Assembly: GCF_021109255.1 (NCBI RefSeq)
Contig: NZ_JAJODG010000003.1
Reading direction: 5' to 3' (one strand)
Source of the DNA: Merdimmobilis hominis
Lineage (GTDB): Bacteria > Bacillota > Clostridia > Oscillospirales > Ruminococcaceae
DNA length: 64,000 nucleotides
The position numbers were made by a program, and so were the translations under genes. Every line of letters begins with the position of its first letter. Position 1 is the first letter of the stretch. Below are positions 57,851 to 64,000 of the stretch, in pieces. The notes below the pieces were generated by a model, which was not told the DNA's origin, did no database searches, and saw nothing but the letters and a program-made list of their open reading frames with translations.

Positions 57851-57969
57851 CATTGCTTGGAGAATTTTCCAAGTGGCCCGCGTCCTGCGGGCTATCTGCA
57901 ATCCCTCGCGTTTTATCCGCCCTGGGCGGAACAAAGAATACATTCGGGCATGTCCCCGTGGAGGAAACA

Positions 57970-60573
57970 ATGAAACTATTGGTGATTGATTCCAACAGCG
58001 TACTCAACCGGGCCTTTTACGGCATCAAGCTTTTGACGACCAAAGATGGCCAGTACACCAACGGCATCTATGGCTTTTTGAATATACTTTTAAAGATTAT
58101 CGACGAGGTGCAGCCAGATGCCATCGCCTGTGCTTTTGATGTCAAGCACCCCACCTTCCGCCATGAGATGTACGACGGCTACAAAGCCCAGCGCAAGGGG
58201 ATGCCGGAGGAGCTGGCCCAACAGCTGCCAGTGCTCAAAGAACTGCTTACCGATTTGGGCTACCCCATTGTGGAGCTGCCCGGCTTTGAGGCGGACGACA
58301 TCCTGGGCACCCTCTCCCGGGTGTGTGTAGAGCAGGGGCAGGAATGTGTCCTCGCCACTGGGGACCGGGACAGCCTCCAGCTGGTCAGCGACCAGGTGGC
58401 GGTGCGCCTAGCTGCCACCAAGATGGGCCGCCCCGAATCCACCCTCTACGACCCCGCCGCCATCCGGGAAAAATATGGAGTGGAGCCCTTACAGCTCATC
58501 GAGGTCAAAGCTTTGATGGGGGACAGCAGCGACAACATCCCCGGCGTGGCCGGCATCGGGGAGAAGACGGCCTTGGATCTCATCTCCCGGTTTGGCAGCG
58601 TAGATGCCATCTATGAGAATTTGGACACCATTGACGTCAAACCCGGCGTCCGCAAAAAGCTCCAAGAGGGCAAAGAGATGGCCTACCTGAGCCGCAAGCT
58701 GGCAGAAATCGACCGCCACGCCCCCATTGACTGCAATTTGGAGGATTACCGCCTCAAAGAGCGGGATGTCCAAGCGGCCTACACCCTCCTCTCCAAATTG
58801 GAGATGCACACGATGATTGAGAAATTGGGCCTCCACGGAACGGTAGAATCGGCGGCCCCCGCAGTGAACAAGCCGGATGAAAAGCCCCAGATCACCCCTC
58901 ACATCTCCCCCAAAGAGGGGCAGCTGACCCGCCTTTTGGGGGAGGAGCGGCTCTTTGCCCTCTTCGCCTTTGAGGGGGATGAAATCACCGCCCTGTGCCT
59001 GGCCGGCCGGGAGGAGATGGCCCTTCTCTCCCGGGAAGACAAGCCCTTTGCCTCGGTTTTGGGCCGGGTTTTGGCCTTCCCTGGAAAACTGGTGACCACC
59101 GAATCCAAAAAGCTTCATCGCTATGGGTATTATCACGATGTCAATATACAAAATGTAGATTTTGATGTGGAGTTGGCGGGGTATTTGTTAAGCCCTACCT
59201 CCACCGAATACACCATCCGCCGGCTGGCGGACGAATACCAGGTGGCCCCCTTCTCCTGCACCGAACTGCCGGAGGAATGGCAGGCTTTGGGGGGCGACGG
59301 CCTCCGGCTCATCCCCCTGTGGGAACGGCTCTCCGCCCAGATTGTGGAGCATGGGCAGGATTCCCTGCTGCGGGATATTGAAATCCCCCTGGCCCAGGTG
59401 CTGGCGGACATGGAGTGCATCGGGGTGGAGCTGGATGTCCCCGGCCTCATCGCCTTTGGCCAGGGCCTTGATGTGGACATCGCCCGGCTGCAGGCCAGCA
59501 TCTACGCCCATGCAGGGGAGGAGTTCAACATCAACTCCACCAAGCAGCTGGGGGCTATCCTCTTTGACAAGCTGGGGCTGCCCACCCGCAAAAAGACCAA
59601 AAGCGGCTATTCCACCAATGCCGACGTGCTGGAGTCCCTGCGGGGCAAACACCCCATCATTGAAGATATTCTGGAATACCGCAAGCTGACCAAACTGAAA
59701 TCCACCTATGTGGACGGCCTTTTGAAGGTGGTGGGGGAGGACGGCCGGATTCACACCAGTTTCCAGCAGACCGAGACCCGGACCGGCCGCATCAGCTCCA
59801 TTGAGCCCAATATGCAGAATATCCCGGTCCGCACCGAAATCGGCAGCAACCTGCGCAAGTTCTTCCGGGCGGGTGACGGCGAGATGCTGGTGGACGCCGA
59901 CTATTCCCAGATCGAGCTGCGGGTGCTGGCCCACATCGCCCAAGATAAAAACATGATCGACGCCTTCCTACACGGGGCGGACATCCACACCGCCACCGCC
60001 AGCCAGGTGTTCAACCTGCCCCCCCTCTACGTCACCCCGCTGATGCGTTCCCGGGCCAAAGCGGTCAACTTCGGCATTGTCTACGGCATTGGGGCTTTCT
60101 CCCTCTCCCAGGACATCGGGGTTTCGGTGGCTGAGGCCGACAAATACATCAAAGACTACCTGCGCACCTATTCCGGTGTGAAGCAGTATATGGAGGACAC
60201 CATTGCCTTTGGCAAAGAACACGGCTATGTCCAGACCCTCTTTGGCCGCCGCCGCTACCTGCCGGAACTCACCGCCAGCAACCACAACCTCAAAGCCTTT
60301 GGGGAGCGGGTGGCGATGAACACCCCCATCCAAGGGACTGCCGCCGACATCATCAAAATTGCCATGGTGCGGGTCCACCGCCGCCTGGCCGCTGAGGGGA
60401 TGAAATCCCGGTTGGTGCTACAGATCCACGACGAACTGATTGTGGAATCGCCGGTGGAGGAGAATGAAAAGGCCGCTGCCATCCTCCGGGAGGAGATGGA
60501 GGGCGCCGTCCAGCTGTCAGTACCCATGTCGGTGGAGGCCAAGGTGGGCAAAACCTGGTTTGAAGCCAAATAG
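57970..60573 (+). CDS. polA: DNA polymerase I
   Basis: The 867-residue enzyme has an N-terminal 5'-3' exonuclease (LLVIDSNSVLNRAFYGIKLL, ATGDRDSLQLVSD, MGDSSDNIPGVAGIGEKTAL), a middle domain and the polymerase. Polymerase motif A is LVDADYSQIELRVLAHI, motif B RSRAKAVNFGIVYGIGAFSL and motif C LQIHDELIVESP. The middle domain lacks the DxE of a working proofreading exonuclease (LFALFAFEGDE at that place), as in many Gram-positive PolA. The ATG at 57970 has GGAGG five bases upstream; the longer frame from 57757 reads through the structured leader and is rejected. Confidence 0.97.
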   Translation: MKLLVIDSNSVLNRAFYGIKLLTTKDGQYTNGIYGFLNILLKIIDEVQPDAIACAFDVKHPTFRHEMYDGYKAQRKGMPEELAQQLPVLKELLTDLGYPIVELPGFEADDILGTLSRVCVEQGQECVLATGDRDSLQLVSDQVAVRLAATKMGRPESTLYDPAAIREKYGVEPLQLIEVKALMGDSSDNIPGVAGIGEKTALDLISRFGSVDAIYENLDTIDVKPGVRKKLQEGKEMAYLSRKLAEIDRHAPIDCNLEDYRLKERDVQAAYTLLSKLEMHTMIEKLGLHGTVESAAPAVNKPDEKPQITPHISPKEGQLTRLLGEERLFALFAFEGDEITALCLAGREEMALLSREDKPFASVLGRVLAFPGKLVTTESKKLHRYGYYHDVNIQNVDFDVELAGYLLSPTSTEYTIRRLADEYQVAPFSCTELPEEWQALGGDGLRLIPLWERLSAQIVEHGQDSLLRDIEIPLAQVLADMECIGVELDVPGLIAFGQGLDVDIARLQASIYAHAGEEFNINSTKQLGAILFDKLGLPTRKKTKSGYSTNADVLESLRGKHPIIEDILEYRKLTKLKSTYVDGLLKVVGEDGRIHTSFQQTETRTGRISSIEPNMQNIPVRTEIGSNLRKFFRAGDGEMLVDADYSQIELRVLAHIAQDKNMIDAFLHGADIHTATASQVFNLPPLYVTPLMRSRAKAVNFGIVYGIGAFSLSQDIGVSVAEADKYIKDYLRTYSGVKQYMEDTIAFGKEHGYVQTLFGRRRYLPELTASNHNLKAFGERVAMNTPIQGTAADIIKIAMVRVHRRLAAEGMKSRLVLQIHDELIVESPVEENEKAAAILREEMEGAVQLSVPMSVEAKVGKTWFEAK

Positions 60574-60629
60574 CGGGGAGGCCCTGCGGGGCCTCCCATC
60601 ACCGATCCACACAAGAAAGGGGAATCTGC

Positions 60630-61049
60630 ATGGTATACAAAACCTGTGGCGACACCATCGCCGTCCGTCTGGAAAAGGGGGAGGAGATCGTCTCCTCCAT
60701 CCGCGCCATCTGTGAGAATGAAGGGGTCAAAGCTGGCACCATCCAGGGCCTTGGCGCCGCTGATCACAGTGTGGTGGGGATCTTCGATTTCACCAAAAAC
60801 GCTTATGTTTCCAACACCTTTGACCAGGATATGGAGATCACCGCCCTCATCGGCAACGTCTCCACCAAAGACGGGGAGCTCTATTTACATATCCACGCCA
60901 CCTTGGGGGATGACAAGGGCCTGGCCCATGGCGGCCACCTCAACGAGGCGGTGGTCAGCGCCACCTGCGAGCTGTTCATCCGCAAGCTGGACATGGTGAT
61001 CGAGCGCAAAGCCGATCCCAAAACCGGCATCAATCTGATGGTGTTCTAA
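60630..61049 (+). CDS. PPC/DUF296 domain protein, putative DNA-binding
   Basis: The 139-residue protein is a single PPC (DUF296) domain: AVRLEKGEEIVSSIRAICEN, VKAGTIQGLGAADHSVVGIF and LHIHATLGDDKGLAHGGHLN, the last with the histidines that often bind a metal. Bacterial members form trimers of unclear role and are often called DNA-binding by analogy with plant AT-hook proteins. AAAGGGG precedes the ATG. Its stop TAA overlaps the rimI ATG by one base, so the two are coupled. A GC hairpin without a T run (60577-60597) separates it from polA. Confidence 0.82.
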   Translation: MVYKTCGDTIAVRLEKGEEIVSSIRAICENEGVKAGTIQGLGAADHSVVGIFDFTKNAYVSNTFDQDMEITALIGNVSTKDGELYLHIHATLGDDKGLAHGGHLNEAVVSATCELFIRKLDMVIERKADPKTGINLMVF

Positions 61050-61498
61050 TGGAGGGGCTGAACATCCTGCCCATGGGGGAGGAGCACATCAAGGCCATCG
61101 CCGCCCTGGAGCGGGAGTGCTTCTCCACCCCTTGGAGCGAAGGGACCCTTCGGGCCCAGCTGGGGCGGCCATCGTCGGTGTTTTTCGCCGCCTGCCTGGA
61201 TGGGGAGGTGGTTGGTTACCTGGGGATGGAGCGGGTGCTGGACGAGGGCTACATCGACAATGTGGCCGTCTTCCCCGCCCACCGGCGCAAAGGGGTGGCA
61301 TCCGCTCTGCTGGGCACCTTAATCGCCTATGGGGAGAAAGAGGGCATGGCCTTCCTCACCCTGGAGGTCCGGCCCTCCAACCAGGGGGCCAGGGCTCTCT
61401 ATGAGGCCCACGGGTTCCAGCAGGTGGGGGAGCGGAAAAACTTCTATCAAAACCCTGTGGAGAACGCCCTGCTGCTGACCCGGTATTTGGACGAATAA
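61049..61498 (+). CDS. rimI: Ribosomal protein S18-alanine N-acetyltransferase-like GNAT enzyme
   Basis: The 149-residue GNAT protein has the acetyl-CoA motif A, VAVFPAHRRKGVASALLGTL, and LEVRPSNQGARALYEAHGFQ. The N-terminal ALERECFSTPWSEGTLRAQL is typical of RimI, which acetylates the N-terminus of S18. Position just before tsaD is the usual rimI-tsaD order and supports the name. It starts inside the stop codon of the PPC gene. Confidence 0.9.
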   Translation: MEGLNILPMGEEHIKAIAALERECFSTPWSEGTLRAQLGRPSSVFFAACLDGEVVGYLGMERVLDEGYIDNVAVFPAHRRKGVASALLGTLIAYGEKEGMAFLTLEVRPSNQGARALYEAHGFQQVGERKNFYQNPVENALLLTRYLDE

Positions 61499-61517
61499 AA
61501 AGGAGGCAGATGAACCG

Positions 61518-62534
61518 TTGAAGATATTAGCCATTGAAAGCTCCTGCGACGAAACCGCCGCCGCCGTGGTGGAGGATGGCCGGAAGGTCCTCTCTTCCGC
61601 GGTCAATTCCCAGGTGGAGGAGCACCGCAAATACGGCGGGGTCGTGCCGGAGATCGCCAGCCGGCGCCACACCGAAAACATCGTTGGCATTGTGGATGAG
61701 GCCCTCCGGGAGGCGGGCTGCAATCTGGAAGATGTGGACGCGGTGGCGGTCACCGCCGCACCCGGCCTCATCGGGGCGCTGCTGGTGGGTGTCAACTACG
61801 CCAAGGGCCTTGCCCTGGCGGCGGGGAAGCCCCTCATCCCGGTGCACCACATCCGGGGACACATCGCCGCCAACTATCTGGCCCACCCGGACTTGAAACC
61901 GCCCTTCCTCTGCCTGGTGGCCTCCGGCGGGCACAGCCACATCATTGAGGTGAAATCCTACACCGAATTTTCGGTCATCGGCAAGACGAGGGATGACGCC
62001 GCCGGCGAAGCTTTCGACAAGGCCGCCCGGGCCATGGGGTACCCCTATCCCGGCGGGGTGTTCGTGGACAAGGCCGCCCAGAAAGGGGACCCAGCCAAAT
62101 ATCCCCTGCCCCATCCCAAAGTGGAGGGCAGCCCCTATGACTTCAGCTTTTCCGGCCTAAAAACTGCGGTGATCAACCTGATTCACAACGCCGCCCAAAA
62201 GGGGCAGGAGGTGGACACCGACTCCCTCTGCGCCTCCTTCCAAAAGACGGTGGCGGAGATATTGACCGGCCGCCTGATGCTGGCTGCTGATACCTACGGC
62301 TACCGCACCATCGTGGTGGCCGGGGGCGTCTCGGCCAACAGCGGCCTTCGCTCCATGCTGGAAAACGCCTGTCAGGAACAGGGATATCAACTGTATATGC
62401 CGCCCCTGAATTTGTGTGGCGACAACGCCGCCATGATCGGCTCCCAAGCCTACTATGAATACCTGGACGGGCAGATTGCCGGACTGTCCCTCAACGGGAC
62501 GGCCAGCATGCCCATTGACCAACCCCTGGTGTAG
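61518..62534 (+). CDS. tsaD: tRNA threonylcarbamoyladenosine transferase TsaD
   Basis: The 338-residue protein completes the t6A37 modification of tRNA. LAIESSCDETAAAVV at the N-terminus, HHIRGHIAANYL (the metal-binding HxxxH), VASGGHSHII, and the C-terminal VVAGGVSANSGLR with LCGDNAAMIG are all present. Translation starts at TTG (61518), AGGAGG being eleven bases away. Between them an ATG at 61510 opens a four-codon frame (ATG AAC CGT TGA) whose stop overlaps the TTG, which could tune initiation. Confidence 0.96.
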   Translation: MKILAIESSCDETAAAVVEDGRKVLSSAVNSQVEEHRKYGGVVPEIASRRHTENIVGIVDEALREAGCNLEDVDAVAVTAAPGLIGALLVGVNYAKGLALAAGKPLIPVHHIRGHIAANYLAHPDLKPPFLCLVASGGHSHIIEVKSYTEFSVIGKTRDDAAGEAFDKAARAMGYPYPGGVFVDKAAQKGDPAKYPLPHPKVEGSPYDFSFSGLKTAVINLIHNAAQKGQEVDTDSLCASFQKTVAEILTGRLMLAADTYGYRTIVVAGGVSANSGLRSMLENACQEQGYQLYMPPLNLCGDNAAMIGSQAYYEYLDGQIAGLSLNGTASMPIDQPLV

Positions 62535-62550
62535 AAAGGAGGAAGGAACT

Positions 62551-62682
62551 GTGCGAATCGAACGGATTGAAAAGCCCAACATCTGGGCACCTATCGTGGG
62601 TATGGTGATGGTGGCCGCTGGCTGCGCCGCTTTTGTCCTAAGTGTGATTTCCGCCATGATTATCGTCAACCGCGGCCGCTAA
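62551..62682 (+). CDS. 43-residue single-span membrane protein
   Basis: The product has a short polar start (MRIERIEKPNIWAP) and one membrane segment, IVGMVMVAAGCAAFVLSVIS, ending in AMIIVNRGR. It begins at GTG (62551) with AAAGGAGG eight bases upstream, a strong translation signal for so small a gene. It lies 16 bases after tsaD and 31 bases before the peptidase, so it belongs to the same operon. No family is recognised. Confidence 0.6.
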   Translation: MRIERIEKPNIWAPIVGMVMVAAGCAAFVLSVISAMIIVNRGR

Positions 62683-62713
62683 AGCGGCCCGAAGATAGAA
62701 GGAGATGTTTTGG

Positions 62714-63835
62714 ATGGGCCTGATCCCTGCCGTAAAAAAGTACCTGACCGACAACCGCCCCCGGATGATTGATGAAATCGTCACCCTGGGCAAAATCCCT
62801 GCCCCCTCCAACCACGAGGAAAAACGCGCCCAGTGGTGCAAAGAATACCTGGAATCCTTTGGCGCCAAAGGGGTGTATATCGACAGCGCCCTCAATGTGG
62901 TGTACCCGTACCACGCCGAAGGCTGCGATGAGCTGGTGGCCTTTTTAGGCCACACCGATGTGGTGTTCCCCGACACCGACGAACTGCCGGTCCGCATCGA
63001 AGGGGATACCATCTACGGCCCTGGCATCGGCGACGACACCGCCAATGCCGTCGCGGTGATGGAGATGGCCCGGATGGTCACCGAGATGAACCTCACCCCC
63101 AAGACGGGCATCCTCTTTGTCCTCAACACCGGGGAGGAGGGCTTGGGCAACCTGAAAGGGGTGCGTCAGGTCATGGAGGATTACAAGGGCCGGGTTTCCC
63201 GGCTGTTCGCCATCGACGGCAACTACCGCAAGGTGGTGAACGACGCGGTGGGTTCCAAACGGTACCGCATTGAACTCAAAACGGAGGGCGGCCACTCCTA
63301 CGGGGATTTTGGCAACCGCAACGCCATCTATTACATGAGCCAGATGATCTCCACCTTCTACGCCATGAAGGTGCCCGACCTGGGCAAGACCACCTACAAC
63401 GTGGGGCTGATCCAGGGGGGCACCTCGGTGAATACCATCGCCCAGAGCTGCGAGATGTATTATGAGTACCGCTCCGACAAGCGGGAGGCCCTGGAAATTA
63501 TGGATCGCCTGTTTGAAAACTGTATCGCCACCTACCGCAGCATGGGGGTGGAGGTGGATGTGGAACTGGTGGGCAACCGGCCCTGCAAAGGGGATGTGGA
63601 CAATTCCCACCTGGTGGAGCTGGTCCGCAGCGCCGCCAAGGAGCATGGGCTGGAAATGACCACCTGCTCCGGCTCCACCGACTGCAACATCCCCTTGTCC
63701 CAAGGGGTGCCGGCGGTCTGCTTCGGGGTGTATCTGGGCGAAGGCGCCCACACTCGCGGGGAGCACATCTCCATCTCCTCCCTGGATGTGGGCATGGAAA
63801 TTTTTGCCCAGGTGGTTCTTTCCCACTTTGAATAA
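62714..63835 (+). CDS. M20-type metallopeptidase
   Basis: The 373-residue protein is an M20/M28-like aminoacyl peptidase. Metal sites are visible in VAFLGHTDVVFPD, GPGIGDDTANAVAVMEM, VLNTGEEGLGNLKG and VCFGVYLGEGAHTRGEHISI. The dimerisation lid holds KTEGGHSYGDFGNRNAIYYM. Tripeptidase-like aminopeptidases share this plan; the substrate is open. The ATG at 62714 is nine bases after AAGGAG, which touches the earlier ATG at 62705, so 62714 is preferred. The operon ends at a strong terminator. Confidence 0.87.
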   Translation: MGLIPAVKKYLTDNRPRMIDEIVTLGKIPAPSNHEEKRAQWCKEYLESFGAKGVYIDSALNVVYPYHAEGCDELVAFLGHTDVVFPDTDELPVRIEGDTIYGPGIGDDTANAVAVMEMARMVTEMNLTPKTGILFVLNTGEEGLGNLKGVRQVMEDYKGRVSRLFAIDGNYRKVVNDAVGSKRYRIELKTEGGHSYGDFGNRNAIYYMSQMISTFYAMKVPDLGKTTYNVGLIQGGTSVNTIAQSCEMYYEYRSDKREALEIMDRLFENCIATYRSMGVEVDVELVGNRPCKGDVDNSHLVELVRSAAKEHGLEMTTCSGSTDCNIPLSQGVPAVCFGVYLGEGAHTRGEHISISSLDVGMEIFAQVVLSHFE

Positions 63836-63844
63836 TCGGGCTAA

Positions 63845-63879
63845 CAAAAAAGCGCCGGCATTGCCGGCGCTTTTTTGTT
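63845..63879. terminator. Bidirectional terminator between the M20-type gene and ogt
   Basis: AAAAAAGCGCCGGCA pairs with TGCCGGCGCTTTTTT over fifteen base pairs with almost no loop, with an A run and a T run at the ends. Confidence 0.92.
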
Positions 63880-64000
63880 AGGTGACCTGCTCCCGAAAGG
63901 CGGCACCCTCCAGCTGGAGAAGGAGACGCTTGGTGCTGGGCCCCTCCCCGGCGCTGTACTGCCCCAGAGCCCCATCTGCTCGGATTACCCGGTGGCAGGG
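63878..64000 (-). CDS. ogt: Methylated-DNA-protein-cysteine methyltransferase, C-terminal part only
   Basis: Only the last 40 residues lie in the window. They begin PCHRVIRADGALGQYSAGEG and end KRLLLQLEGAAFREQVT. PCHRV is the active-site motif whose cysteine accepts the alkyl group from O6-methylguanine. The rest of the gene continues beyond position 64000. Confidence 0.93.
   Translation of the reverse strand, partial: PCHRVIRADGALGQYSAGEGPSTKRLLLQLEGAAFREQVT

Noticed and set aside
57757..57969. N-terminal extension of polA by 71 codons
   Set aside because: It translates the structured leader and has no polymerase similarity; GGAGG sits right before the ATG at 57970.
60577..60597. GC hairpin after polA as a terminator
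   Set aside because: The stem is strong but followed by CATCACC rather than T, so transcription probably continues into the PPC gene.
1..64000. CRISPR arrays, prophage, integrase or transposase genes
   Set aside because: No regularly spaced repeats and no recognisable mobile-element proteins were found on either strand.

Overview
The window reads as a chromosome segment of a Gram-positive anaerobe of the class Clostridia, most likely Oscillospiraceae/Ruminococcaceae (inference). Supporting signs are Shine-Dalgarno sites of the AGGAGG type before nearly every gene, a T-box leader on hisS-aspS, a Bacillus-type LexA box, rubrerythrin, a glycyl-radical enzyme, DUF4358, DUF4321 and DUF1836 family proteins, the two-subunit PyrD/PyrK dihydroorotate dehydrogenase, and a GC-rich sequence with AT-rich promoters. 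A complete mreBCD-PBP2 block predicts a rod shape. I see no phage, plasmid, CRISPR array, transposase or restriction system.

Layout. 1-5.4 kb: tRNA-Asn, a cupin, a membrane acyltransferase-like protein, gamma-glutamyltransferase and TypA. 5.4-11.1 kb: lexA with its operator, a candidate small RNA, a lipoprotein, hflX, a flavoprotein/DUF5714 pair, a divergent regulator pair sharing palindromic operators, and a nitroreductase. 11.1-11.7 kb: a non-coding, hairpin-dense stretch. 11.7-17.4 kb (minus): alanine racemase, GH13 neopullulanase-like enzyme and glycogen phosphorylase. 17.6-27.3 kb (plus): zapA, U32 peptidase, dut, DUF4321, maf, mreB, mreC, mreD, PBP2 and a CAP-domain protein, a cell-division and cell-elongation block. 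27.3-32.3 kb: MinD-like ATPase, mgsA, T-box, hisS and aspS. 32.4-39 kb: SdpI/SdpR pair, DegV, DUF1836, rubrerythrin, ATC hydrolase, Nudix hydrolase and M14 peptidase. 39-42 kb (minus): pyrK-pyrD-phosphatase-ruvX. 42-49 kb: queT behind a probable preQ1 riboswitch, a purine permease, an SDR-dus pair, and the YjjW/YjjI glycyl-radical pair facing a Crp-type regulator. 49.8-57.4 kb: a polyamine-type ABC importer with an embedded EamA gene, then a PNPOx-like protein, an amidohydrolase and an M20 peptidase. 58-64 kb: polA, PPC protein, rimI, tsaD, a 43-residue membrane protein, a second M20-type peptidase, and the end of ogt.

The most interesting signal is not a protein. Three leaders, before the DUF1836 gene (34.4 kb), yjjI (48.9 kb, minus strand) and polA (57.6 kb), share one folded architecture although most of their stem sequences differ. 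Each has a TGnTACAAT promoter element, an adjoining hairpin, then a long closing stem that encloses two small purine-loop hairpins. Stems covary between copies, and the yjjI and polA copies are followed by a second, looser unit of the same plan. This looks like either a dispersed structured RNA leader family or a promoter-carrying miniature repeat. Non-ATG starts (TTG or GTG) supported by well-placed ribosome binding sites are also frequent here.
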